DNA from: an uncultured Rhodospirillales bacterium
Lineage (GTDB): Bacteria > Pseudomonadota > Alphaproteobacteria > Acetobacterales > Acetobacteraceae
DNA length: 64,000 nt
Direction: 5' to 3'
NCBI GenBank assembly: GCA_903924855.1
Contig: CAIYCW010000154.1
Coordinates: 18,428 to 82,427 of the forward strand
Below, piece by piece: positions 1-8,181 of the stretch. Both the position numbers and the translations under genes were made by a program. The notes beneath the pieces are model-generated. The model was given only the letters and a program-made list of their open reading frames with translations, did not search any database and was not told where the DNA came from. How positions within the stretch are numbered: position 1 is the stretch's first letter; each line of letters opens with the position of its first letter.

Positions 1-1225
1 GCGCCGCATGGGCGATGTAGCCGGATGGCCCGGCATCGGAGGGGGGGAACCAGGTCAGATGCAGGCCGCAATGCAGGCCCCAGATGGCCGGTTCGCCGCC
101 GAAATGGCGTCGCAAGGCCGAGACCAGCGCGTCACGCCGTGCCGCATAGATCTTGGTCAGGCGATAGACGTGGCGGGCATATCCGCCGCCTGCCATCAAC
201 TCGGCCAGCGCCAGTTGTTCAAGACGGCTGGGCGTGCCGCCGATGACGTCACAGATCTCAGCACAGGCCGGGATCAGCCGGCGTGGCAGCACGAGATAGG
301 CCAGTTGCAGCCAGGGGCCGAGCGGGGCCGCGAAGGAGCCCAGCATGATGACACGATCATCTTGGTCCATTGCAATCAGCGGGGTGGCCTGGCGCGGCCC
401 GTAATGCAGTTCACCGTGACTGTTGTCTTCCAGAACAACAGCGCCCCAGTGCCTTGCCCAATCCAGCAAGGCCGTGCGGCGCCCGGCCGCGAGCAGGGCC
501 CCAAGGGGGCGCTGACTTTCGGGCGAGACATGCAGCAGCCCCACCGGACGCTGTGGCAGATGCTCCACCTGCAGCCCGTCCGCATCGACGCAAACATAGG
601 CCAGATCGGCGGAGGCTTCCCTGTAGGCCGCCTCGGTCATCTTTTCGCAGGGCGATTCGAGCACCACCGCCTGTCCCGGCACCAAGACCAGGCGCGAGAC
701 CAGATGCAGCGCGTGCTGGCGGCTTTGGGTCAGCACGATCTGCTCGGGGCAGACGGCGATGTTGCGTGAGGCGGACAGCCAGCCCGCGATGGCCCGGCGC
801 AGCGCGGGTTCGCCCGCCGGATGCACCGGGGCGGCACCCGAGCCGAGATCGTCCAGCGCCGCGCGCATCAGGGCACGCCAGCGCAGCAGCGGAAACAAGC
901 CGGGGTCCGGGCGCCAGATCTTGGGCGCAACCACCGGCTGCGGCATTTCAGTGCCGGCCACAAGTGCCAGACCCGGCCGCAGCCTATGCGGCCCGACCAC
1001 GAACGTGCCCTGCGCCGGCCGTGTTTCCAGGAACCCTTCGGCGATCAGACGGTCATAGGTCAGGATGACGGTGTTGCGCGACACGTCGAACGTCTCGGCC
1101 AGCATCCTTGTGGATGGCATGCGCGTGCCGGATTGCAGGCGACCGGAGCAGATGAGATCGCGCATCTGGTCGAACAGCTGCTGCTGCAGGCATTGACCGC
1201 GATCAAGGGCGATCGAACTCAGCAT
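1..1225 (-). CDS. MocR-family regulator (GntR-type HTH fused to aminotransferase-like domain), C-terminus beyond window
   Basis: The reverse strand is open from an ATG at 1225 to the window edge, giving 408 residues; family members run about 450-500, so the C-terminus is missing. Residues 1-70 form a GntR winged helix (LQQQLFDQMRDLICSGRL, then the recognition region SRNTVILTYDRL). The rest is an aminotransferase fold-type I domain. MocR proteins normally bind PLP through the lysine of a GTFSK motif; here the matching stretch (340-326) reads GSFAA, so the lysine position is Ala300. The PLP-contacting tyrosine of the usual DDYD motif is Ser269, while the preceding aspartate, Asp267, is kept. 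The gene diverges from hemA, itself a PLP enzyme, so control of hemA is possible but is inference. Assignment to MocR is firm; its ligand is unknown. Confidence 0.85.
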   Translation of the reverse strand, partial: MLSSIALDRGQCLQQQLFDQMRDLICSGRLQSGTRMPSTRMLAETFDVSRNTVILTYDRLIAEGFLETRPAQGTFVVGPHRLRPGLALVAGTEMPQPVVAPKIWRPDPGLFPLLRWRALMRAALDDLGSGAAPVHPAGEPALRRAIAGWLSASRNIAVCPEQIVLTQSRQHALHLVSRLVLVPGQAVVLESPCEKMTEAAYREASADLAYVCVDADGLQVEHLPQRPVGLLHVSPESQRPLGALLAAGRRTALLDWARHWGAVVLEDNSHGELHYGPRQATPLIAMDQDDRVIMLGSFAAPLGPWLQLAYLVLPRRLIPACAEICDVIGGTPSRLEQLALAELMAGGGYARHVYRLTKIYAARRDALVSALRRHFGGEPAIWGLHCGLHLTWFPPSDAGPSGYIAHAA

Positions 1226-1362
1226 GGGCTGATCGCTCCACCCCGGCAGGCATCCGGCCGGCCTTGCTTCGAACTGCTGCTCACGATCATTCCCCTGAAG
1301 ATCGATTCACCCAAGTGGCGTGTCATCAATTGCGATATCTGATGTTTCCGCCTGGTCCGGCA

Positions 1363-1376
1363 TTGATCGAGGTCAA
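1363..1376. promoter_or_regulatory. FNR/FnrL/ANR-type operator upstream of hemA-ccm
   Basis: TTGATCGAGGTCAA is a dyad matching the FNR-family pattern TTGAT-N4-(A/G)TCAA with no mismatch. It lies 98 bp before the hemA start in the MocR/hemA intergenic region. FnrL control of hemA is established in Rhodobacter, so oxygen control of this heme and cytochrome c operon is a reasonable inference. I could not place a convincing -10 beside it. Confidence 0.6.
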
Positions 1377-1474
1377 TGTGGGATTGGCGCCGACACTCAA
1401 TTCTGTCTGCGGCTGCGGGGGACCGGATGCGGTGCTGCTTCAGCCATGTCATGCACAGACAGGGCGATCACGAC

Positions 1475-2692
1475 ATGTCCGCGTTCGAGACATTCTGCCA
1501 GACAGCGATCGACGACATCCGCGCCCAGGGCCGGTATCGGGAGTTCACGCCGCTGCGCAAACAGGCGCGGCGTTTCCCGTATTACGAGGGAACAAACGGC
1601 CGCGAGGTGCTGGTGTGGTCGGCCAACGACTATCTGGCGATGGGCGGCCATGAGGCGGTGATCGAGGCGGCCTGCGAGACGGCGCGTCAGATGGGGGCGG
1701 GGGCGGGTGGCACGCGCAACATCTCCGGCACCTCGCCCGCCCATGACGCGCTGGAGGCGGAGCTTGCCCACCTGCACGGCAAGCCCGCAGCCCTGCTGTT
1801 CACCTCGGGCTTCGTCTCCAACCAGGCGGCTTTGTCCACCATTCTGGCGAGCCGGCCGGCCGGGCGGGAGCATCTGTGGCAGGTGTTCTCCGATGAGAAG
1901 AACCATGCCTCGATGATCGCCGGGCTGAAATCGGTGCCGGCGCATGTGCATATCTTCCGCCACAACGATCTGGCGCATCTGGAGCAGCTGCTGGAAGCCG
2001 CCCCGCCTGAGGCGCCGCGGCTGATCGCGTTCGAGAGCGTCTATTCGATGGACGCCGATATCGCGCCGCTGGAAGCGATCTGCGATCTGGCCGAGCGGTT
2101 CGGGGCGATGACCTATCTCGATGAGGTGCATGCGGTGGGCATGTACGGCCGCACCGGCGGGGGTGTGTCGGAGCGCGACGGGGTGGCGCACCGGATCGAC
2201 ATCATCGAGGGCACGCTGGCCAAGGCGTTTGGCTGCCATGGCGGCTACATCACCGGGCAGAGCGTGGTGGTGGATTACATACGATGCGTCGCACCGGGCT
2301 TCATCTTCACCACCTCGCTGCCGCCCTCCACCGCGGCGGCGGCGCTGGCCAGCGTGCGCCATGTGCGCGGCGATCATGACCGCCGGGCGAGGCTGTTCGA
2401 ACGGGCGGAGACGCTGAAGCGCCGCTTCGATGCGGCGGGGCTGCCGCGCATCGCCTCTGAAAGCCATATCGTGCCGCTGCATATCGGCGAGGCGGTGCTG
2501 TGCCGGGAGGTCAGCCAGCGGCTGCTGGAGGAGTTCGGCATGTATGCCACGCCGATCAACTACCCGACGGTGCCGCGCGGCCAGGAGCGGCTGCGCTTCA
2601 CGCCGTCACCAGCCCATACCGACGAGATGATGGACGCCCTGGTGGCCGCCCTGGTGCAGATCCTGGCACCGGCAAAGCGCCAGGCTGCCTGA
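1475..2692 (+). CDS. hemA: 5-aminolevulinate synthase
   Basis: Condenses glycine with succinyl-CoA to 5-aminolevulinate, the first step of the Shemin heme pathway, with PLP as cofactor. The 405 residues match the family length. Diagnostic features are the glycine-rich [24 protein letters not shown], the [11 protein letters not shown] stretch with the PLP-contacting Asp and His, Lys250 in EGTLAKAFG as the Schiff-base lysine, and the ALAS-type ending [13 protein letters not shown], which separates it from BioF and Kbl. I chose the ATG at 1475 because homology begins at MSAFETF; an in-frame GTG at 1376 would add an unlikely leader. It heads a run with ccmF (48 bp gap) through ccmI, so heme supply and cytochrome c maturation appear co-transcribed. 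Confidence 0.93.
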   Translation: MSAFETFCQTAIDDIRAQGRYREFTPLRKQARRFPYYEGTNGREVLVWSANDYLAMGGHEAVIEAACETARQMGAGAGGTRNISGTSPAHDALEAELAHLHGKPAALLFTSGFVSNQAALSTILASRPAGREHLWQVFSDEKNHASMIAGLKSVPAHVHIFRHNDLAHLEQLLEAAPPEAPRLIAFESVYSMDADIAPLEAICDLAERFGAMTYLDEVHAVGMYGRTGGGVSERDGVAHRIDIIEGTLAKAFGCHGGYITGQSVVVDYIRCVAPGFIFTTSLPPSTAAAALASVRHVRGDHDRRARLFERAETLKRRFDAAGLPRIASESHIVPLHIGEAVLCREVSQRLLEEFGMYATPINYPTVPRGQERLRFTPSPAHTDEMMDALVAALVQILAPAKRQAA

Positions 2693-2740
2693 GCTGAAGC
2701 CTGAAGTGAAAACCCGCGCGGGGCGGGGGAACGGGGAAAC

Positions 2741-4726
2741 ATGATCACCGAATTCGGTCATTTCGCGCTGATTCTGGCGCTGTGCGTCGCCATCGTGCAA
2801 TCGAGCGTGCCGCTGATCGGGGCCGCGCGCGGGCGTGCCGCCTGGATGGAGGTGGGGCGCTCGGCGGCGCTGGTGCAGTTCCTGCTGGTGGCGGTTGCGA
2901 TGGGGGTGCTGATGCACGCCTATATCGTGTCTGATTTCAGCGTGATCAACGTGGCGCAGAACAGCCACACCGACAAACCGCTGTTCTACAAGATCACCGG
3001 TGTCTGGGGGAACCATGAGGGCTCGATGCTGCTCTGGGCCTTCATGCTTGCCTTGTGCAGTGCGGCGGTGGCGGCGTTTTCCGGCAATCTGCCGGCCGAT
3101 CTGCGCGCGCGCGTGCTGGCGGTGCAGGGCATGATCGCGGTGGGGTTCCTGGCCTTCATCCTGGCCACCTCCAACCCGTTCCTGCGCACCTGGCCGGTGC
3201 CGTCCAACGGCAACGGTCTGAACCCGGTGCTACAGGACCCGGGTCTCGCCTTCCATCCGCCGTTTCTCTATCTCGGCTATGTCGGCTTCTCGGTGGCGTT
3301 CTCGTTTTCGGTGGCGGCACTGATCGAGGGGCGGGTGGATGCCGCCTGGGGGCGCTGGGTGCGGCCCTGGTCGTTGGCCTCGTGGTGCGCGCTAACGGTG
3401 GGCATCGCACTGGGCTCGTGGTGGGCGTACTACACGCTGGGCTGGGGCGGCTGGTGGTTCTGGGATCCGGTGGAGAACGCCTCGCTGATGCCGTGGATCG
3501 TGGGCACCGCGCTCATCCACTCCGCCATCGTGGTCGAACGGCGTGAGACGCTGAAGAGCTGGACCATCCTGCTGGCCATCGTCACCTTCTCGCTGTCGCT
3601 GGTCGGCACCTTCCTGGTGCGCTCGGGCGTGCTGAGTTCGGTGCATGCGTTTGCCGTCGATCCGCGGCGCGGCGCGTTCATCCTGGGGCTGCTGGTGATC
3701 GCGATCGGCGGATCGCTGTCGCTGTACGCGGCGCGGGCGCCGGCGCTGAAGGGCGGCGGCATCTTCGCGCCGATCTCGCGTGAGGGCGCGCTGCTGCTCA
3801 ACAACGTGCTGCTGGCCACCTGTGCCGCCACGGTGTTCCTGGGCACGCTGTATCCGCTGTTCCTGGATGCGATCCACGGGCCGAAGATCTCGGTGGGCGC
3901 GCCGTTCTTCAACCAGACCTTCGTGCCGCTGATGGTGCCGGTGCTGGTGGCGATGGCGGTGGGCCCGATGCTGGCCTGGAAGCGTGGCGATCTGGGGGCC
4001 GCGATGCAGCGCCTGTGGATGGCGTTCGCGGCTGCTGCCGTGGTGGTGCTGGGGATGTTCTACGTCACCACCGGGGCCCCGGTGCTGGCGATCCTGGGTC
4101 TGGGCCTGGGGGTGTGGACTGCCTGCGGCGTGCTGACCGAATGGGCGGACCGGGTGCGCCTGTTCCGCGTTCCGCTGCGCCAGAGCTGGCATCGGGCTGT
4201 GCATCTGCCGCGCGCCGCCTTTGGCATGACGCTGGGCCATCTTGGCATCGCCATCACGGTGATCGGCATCTCGGCGCAGCCGTTCCAGCAGGAATTCCTC
4301 GGCTATATGAAGCTGGGCGATCAGGCCGCACTTGCCGGATATCAGCTGCGTCTGGACAAGGTGGAGCGGGTGCAGGGCCCCAATTTCGTGGCCGATGAGG
4401 CGACGATCCTGGTGACCAGGGGCACGCAGACCGTCGCCGTGCAGCACCCGCAGCGGCGCTATTTCCAGCTGCAGGACCAGACCACCGGCGTCACCTCGAT
4501 CCGCTCGGGGCTCGATGCCGATCTGTATCTGGCGATCGGCGATCCGAACGAGGACGGCGCATGGACGATCCGGGCCTATTGGAAGCCGATTGTGTCCTGG
4601 ATCTGGCTCGGCGGGCTGGTGATGGCGGCGGGTGGGGCGGTCAGCCTGTCCGATCGGCGTTGGCGGGTGGGCGTGGCCCATAAGCTTAGGCGCCCGCGCG
4701 GCCTGCAGATCGCGGCGGGGGAGTAG
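2741..4726 (+). CDS. ccmF: Cytochrome c maturation heme lyase subunit CcmF
   Basis: Inner-membrane component of the System I cytochrome c synthetase, which with CcmH ligates heme from holo-CcmE to apocytochrome CXXCH motifs. The 661 residues match the family. The tryptophan-rich WWD domain is visible at about residues 235-250 (WGGWWFWDPVENASLMPW), and there are many membrane segments plus a periplasmic C-terminal stretch before the last helix. Start ATG at 2741 follows a GGGG-rich ribosome-binding region. The stop is 4 bp before ccmG. CcmE and CcmABCD are not in this window. Confidence 0.95.
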   Translation: MITEFGHFALILALCVAIVQSSVPLIGAARGRAAWMEVGRSAALVQFLLVAVAMGVLMHAYIVSDFSVINVAQNSHTDKPLFYKITGVWGNHEGSMLLWAFMLALCSAAVAAFSGNLPADLRARVLAVQGMIAVGFLAFILATSNPFLRTWPVPSNGNGLNPVLQDPGLAFHPPFLYLGYVGFSVAFSFSVAALIEGRVDAAWGRWVRPWSLASWCALTVGIALGSWWAYYTLGWGGWWFWDPVENASLMPWIVGTALIHSAIVVERRETLKSWTILLAIVTFSLSLVGTFLVRSGVLSSVHAFAVDPRRGAFILGLLVIAIGGSLSLYAARAPALKGGGIFAPISREGALLLNNVLLATCAATVFLGTLYPLFLDAIHGPKISVGAPFFNQTFVPLMVPVLVAMAVGPMLAWKRGDLGAAMQRLWMAFAAAAVVVLGMFYVTTGAPVLAILGLGLGVWTACGVLTEWADRVRLFRVPLRQSWHRAVHLPRAAFGMTLGHLGIAITVIGISAQPFQQEFLGYMKLGDQAALAGYQLRLDKVERVQGPNFVADEATILVTRGTQTVAVQHPQRRYFQLQDQTTGVTSIRSGLDADLYLAIGDPNEDGAWTIRAYWKPIVSWIWLGGLVMAAGGAVSLSDRRWRVGVAHKLRRPRGLQIAAGE

Positions 4727-4730
4727 AGCG

Positions 4731-5270
4731 ATGCGCAAGCTGATCTATGCCCTGCCGGCACTGCTGTTCGCGGGCCTGGCCTTCTACTTCGTGCTGGCGC
4801 TGCAGCCGGATTACGATCCGCACGCTTTGCCCTCGGTGATGATCGACAAGGAGGCGCCGGCCTTCAGCCTCACCGGATTGAACGGGGCGGGCATCTCGCG
4901 CGACGGCTTCAAGGGCGGACCGGTGGTGATCAATTTCTTCGCCTCCTGGTGCGTGCCGTGTCGGGAGGAGCATCCGCTGCTGATGCGCCTGGCCGAGAAG
5001 GAGCACATCCCGCTCTACGGCATCGACTACAAGGACACGCCGGAGGCGGCGCGGCGGTTGCTGGGGGAATTCGGCAACCCGTTCCGCGCGGTGGGCGTGG
5101 ATGCGGATGGGCGCGCGGGGCTGGATTTCGGCGTCTACGGCGTGCCGGAGACCTATGTGCTGGATGGCTCGGGGCATATCCGCAAGAAATTCACCGGCCC
5201 GCTGACGGCCAGGCAGGTTGAGCAGGAATTGCTGCCGATCCTGCGTCAGTTGAGCGGGGGGGCTTCGTGA
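4731..5270 (+). CDS. ccmG: Thiol:disulfide interchange protein CcmG/DsbE
   Basis: Periplasmic membrane-anchored thioredoxin-like protein that keeps apocytochrome c or CcmH cysteines reduced for heme attachment. It has 179 residues. An N-terminal anchor (LIYALPALLFAGLAFYFVLAL) is followed by a thioredoxin fold with active site Cys74-Val-Pro-Cys77 after NFFASW, and the cis-proline region GVPETYVLD. ATG at 4731 has GGGGGAG shortly upstream and fits the CcmG N-terminus; an in-frame upstream start at 4632 would overlap ccmF by about 95 bp and is rejected. The last codon overlaps the ccmH start. Confidence 0.93.
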   Translation: MRKLIYALPALLFAGLAFYFVLALQPDYDPHALPSVMIDKEAPAFSLTGLNGAGISRDGFKGGPVVINFFASWCVPCREEHPLLMRLAEKEHIPLYGIDYKDTPEAARRLLGEFGNPFRAVGVDADGRAGLDFGVYGVPETYVLDGSGHIRKKFTGPLTARQVEQELLPILRQLSGGAS

Positions 5271-5737
5271 TGCGCACCCTACTGTTGGCATTGGCGATGC
5301 TGGTGGGCCTCGGCCTGCCCGCCCTTGCGGTCGATCCGTACGAGCAGCTGGCCGATCCGGTGCTGGAGGCGCGGGCGCGCGAATTGTCCACCGGGTTGCG
5401 CTGCCTGGTGTGCCAGAACGAGACGATCGACGAATCGAACGCGGGCCTCGCCCATGACATCCGCACCCTGCTGCGCGAGCGGCTGGTGGCGGGCGACAGC
5501 GATGCGCAGGCGGTGAAGGCGATCGTCGATCGCTATGGCGAGTTCGTACTGCTGCGCCCGCGTCTGCATCCGGCCACGCTGATGCTGTGGTTCGGCCCAG
5601 GGCTGGTGCTGCTGCTGGCGGCCGGCGGTGCGATGGCCTGGCTGCGCCAGCACCGGCGCGAGGCACGCCCCCCGATTCCCCTGAGCGATGATGAACGACG
5701 CTCGCTGCAGACTCTCCTTGAGGAGAAACAATCGTGA
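5270..5737 (+). CDS. ccmH: Cytochrome c-type biogenesis protein CcmH (CycL-like)
   Basis: Membrane-anchored redox subunit of the CcmFH heme ligation complex. About 155 residues: a cleavable signal (LLLALAMLVGLGLPALA), the hallmark LRCLVCQN with Cys45 and Cys48, then a C-terminal membrane helix (LMLWFGPGLVLLLAAGGAMAWL). The ATG at 5270 shares its A with the ccmG TGA; a GTG one codon earlier at 5267 is also possible. The 3' end carries GAGGAG, the ribosome-binding site for ccmI. Confidence 0.93.
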   Translation: MRTLLLALAMLVGLGLPALAVDPYEQLADPVLEARARELSTGLRCLVCQNETIDESNAGLAHDIRTLLRERLVAGDSDAQAVKAIVDRYGEFVLLRPRLHPATLMLWFGPGLVLLLAAGGAMAWLRQHRREARPPIPLSDDERRSLQTLLEEKQS

Positions 5738-7158
5738 CCATGCTGATCCTGAGCTGTGCCGCCCTGCTGCTGCTGGTGCTGATGGCGCTGGCCTGGCCGC
5801 TGCTGCGCGGCGCGCGCCTGCCGGTTGGGCGCAACCAGTTCGACCGCGCGGTGTATCGTGACCAGCTTGACGAGATCGACCGGGACCTGGCCCGTGGCGT
5901 GCTTGACGCCGGCGAGGCCGATGCGGCGCGGCTGGAAGTGCAGCGCCGGCTGCTCGGCGTGCGCGGCGAGGATCGCGTCTTCGCAAGCCCGGGCCGCAGT
6001 CCGGTAATCGCGGGAATCACCGCAACGCTGGTGTCGATCGGTGCCGGCGGGCTTTACCTGTGGCTTGGCGCGCCCACACTGCCTGACATGCCGTTCCTGG
6101 TGGCGCAGGCGCAGGCGGCTTCATCCGATCCCGCGCTGGAGGGTCCGAAGCCGCCGAGCCACGGCGATTTCCGCGCCGCCGCCCAGAAGCTGCGCGACAA
6201 GCTGACGGCCGAGCCGAACAATGCCGAGGGCTGGGAGCTCTACGCCCGCACCGAAAGCCGGATCGGCGAGTATCAGCGCGCCACCGACGCCTATGCCCGC
6301 GCGCTGCAACTCGGCCGCAAGACGCAGACCGTCTATGACGGCTATGGCGAGATGCAGGTGCTGGGCGCGCAGGGCATCGTGTTGCCGGCGGCGAAGGACG
6401 CGTTCGCCCAGGCGCTGCGGATGGCGCCGGGCGATGTGATCGCGCGTTTCTATCTGGCGTTGGCCGACTCGCAGGCCGGCGAGGCGCACAAGGCGGTGGA
6501 TGCCTGGATCAGCCTGGCCGCCGATCTGCCGGGTGACGACGAGATGCGCGAGGAGCTTGCCAACCGCATCGCCGCCGCCGCCAAGTCCGGCGGCTTCGAG
6601 GCGCCCGGCCTGCCGCCAGGTCAGAACGCCCCGGTTGCCACGGCCGCCGCCACCGGCGCGCCGAGTGAGGCGCAGATGAAGGCGGCCGCCACCATGTCCG
6701 ACGCGGATCGGGACAAGATGATCGCCAGCATGGTCGATCAGCTTGCGGCCAGGCTGGCTGCGTCTCCCGGCGATCTGGAAGGCTGGCTCAAGCTGGCCAA
6801 CGCCTATGTGGTGCAGGGCAAGACCGACAAGGCGGTGGAGGCGTTCGACCATGCCGCGGCACTCAAGCCGGGCGATCCCACGATCAGGCTGGAGGCGGTG
6901 GCCGCCCTGATCGCGCCCTTGCAGCCGGCCGATCCGATCCCGCCCAAGGCGGTGACGCTGCTGCACGAGGTGTCGGCCAGCGCGCCGGATGCGCCGGAGG
7001 TGCTGTGGTATCTCGGCGTGGTCGATGCCCGCGAAGGCCGCAAGAACCAGGCGCGGCAGAACTGGACGCATCTGCTCGGCGATCTGGAGGATGGCAGCGC
7101 GGACAAGAAGATGGTGCAGGCAGCCCTTGGCTCACTGGATGACAAGACGGCGCCGTAG
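5734..7158 (+). CDS. ccmI: Cytochrome c biogenesis TPR protein CcmI
   Basis: Apocytochrome c chaperone of the System I pathway: an N-terminal membrane part and a periplasmic TPR domain that binds apocytochrome C-termini. The 474 residues contain helix 1 (MLILSCAALLLLVLMALAW), a cytoplasmic loop with the typical YRDQLDEIDRDLARG, helix 2 near residues 85-105, and TPR repeats in two groups (about 145-260 and 330-460) around an Ala-rich linker. GTG at 5734 overlaps the ccmH TGA and has GAGGAG about 8 bp upstream; ATG at 5740 is an alternative. It is the last gene of the hemA-ccm operon. Confidence 0.92.
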   Translation: MTMLILSCAALLLLVLMALAWPLLRGARLPVGRNQFDRAVYRDQLDEIDRDLARGVLDAGEADAARLEVQRRLLGVRGEDRVFASPGRSPVIAGITATLVSIGAGGLYLWLGAPTLPDMPFLVAQAQAASSDPALEGPKPPSHGDFRAAAQKLRDKLTAEPNNAEGWELYARTESRIGEYQRATDAYARALQLGRKTQTVYDGYGEMQVLGAQGIVLPAAKDAFAQALRMAPGDVIARFYLALADSQAGEAHKAVDAWISLAADLPGDDEMREELANRIAAAAKSGGFEAPGLPPGQNAPVATAAATGAPSEAQMKAAATMSDADRDKMIASMVDQLAARLAASPGDLEGWLKLANAYVVQGKTDKAVEAFDHAAALKPGDPTIRLEAVAALIAPLQPADPIPPKAVTLLHEVSASAPDAPEVLWYLGVVDAREGRKNQARQNWTHLLGDLEDGSADKKMVQAALGSLDDKTAP

Positions 7159-7257
7159 CGAATTCCGCGGCGCGGGTGTTCCGGGAGGTCATGATGACGG
7201 CTTCGCGTGAGGCCGCATCCGTGCACTGATGGCGTGCCCCTGTCGTAGGATCCGCCC

Positions 7258-8169
7258 ATGCCGCTGCACGCCCCGGTCGCCCAGCTTTTCGCACCACTTG
7301 GCATCGAATTCGGCTTCACCGCGATCCATCTCGCAACCGGACAGCGCATCGACATCAATGCGCATGCGCTGTTCCCCACCGCCAGCGTGGTCAAGGTGCC
7401 GGTGATGGTGGAGGTCTATCGCCAGGCCGAGCAGGGTCGCTTCGCCCTCACCGACCGGCTGGCCTTCACCGAGCGCAACCGCACCATCGGCTCGGGCGTG
7501 ATGAAGCAGATGGCGGCGGGGCTTTCGCCCACGATCCGCGATCTGGTGATGCTGATGACCATCATCAGCGACAACACCGCCACCGAGATGCTGGTTGAGC
7601 TGGTGGGGGCGGAGAATGTGACCGCGACGATGCGGGCGCTGGGCCTTGCCGACATCCATGTGACGTTGAATCTGGCCGAGCTGTTTGCCATCGGCTACGG
7701 CCAGCCCCCCTCCCCCCGGCTGACCTTCGCGCAGATGCAGGCGGCATCCGCCGGGCAGAACATGGATTACGATTCGCTGGCCTTTCAGGCCTCGCCCGCC
7801 AACACCACGTCGTCCGCCGCTGACATGGCCAAGCTGATGCGGCTGATCGAGACCGGCCGGGCGGCAAGCCCCGCCTCCTGCGCCGATATGCTGGAGGTGC
7901 TGTTCGCCCAGCAGTTGAAGGACCGTGTGCCGCGCTTTCTGCCCACCGAGGCGGTGGGCAACAAGACCGGCACATTCCGCGGCGTGCGCAACGATGCCGG
8001 CCTGATCCGGCGCGGCCCGTCGGACGTGATCGCGTTTGCGCTGTTCAGCTTTGACCGGCTGGCGCTGCCGGTGGGCAATTCGCGCCAGCTGGCCGAGCGC
8101 AACGCGGTGGTGAACACCGCCATGGCGGAGCTGGGGGCGCTGTTGTGGAACGATTTCAGGCCGGGCTGA
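7258..8169 (+). CDS. Serine hydrolase, class A beta-lactamase-like, apparently cytoplasmic
   Basis: A 303-residue protein of the beta-lactamase/transpeptidase-like superfamily. All three signatures are visible: Ser43-Val-Val-Lys46 (SxxK), Ser104-Asp-Asn106 (SDN) and Lys236-Thr-Gly (KTG). Unlike exported class A beta-lactamases it begins directly with the enzyme domain and has no signal peptide, and I see no clear Glu166-type ExxLN motif between SDN and KTG. A peptidase or esterase role is therefore as likely as beta-lactam hydrolysis. ATG at 7258 follows AGGA. It stands alone 99 bp after ccmI and converges on the Nramp gene. Confidence 0.8.
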   Translation: MPLHAPVAQLFAPLGIEFGFTAIHLATGQRIDINAHALFPTASVVKVPVMVEVYRQAEQGRFALTDRLAFTERNRTIGSGVMKQMAAGLSPTIRDLVMLMTIISDNTATEMLVELVGAENVTATMRALGLADIHVTLNLAELFAIGYGQPPSPRLTFAQMQAASAGQNMDYDSLAFQASPANTTSSAADMAKLMRLIETGRAASPASCADMLEVLFAQQLKDRVPRFLPTEAVGNKTGTFRGVRNDAGLIRRGPSDVIAFALFSFDRLALPVGNSRQLAERNAVVNTAMAELGALLWNDFRPG

Positions 8170-8181
8170 GCCGGCTGCGCT

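Noticed and set aside
8..1342. Several plus-strand frames over the first 1.3 kb
   Set aside because: They lie opposite the MocR gene, which has an unbroken frame with HTH and aminotransferase-like domains.
4632..4730. Upstream extension of ccmG
   Set aside because: It would overlap ccmF by about 95 bp and has no homology; ATG 4731 gives a standard CcmG with an immediate membrane anchor.
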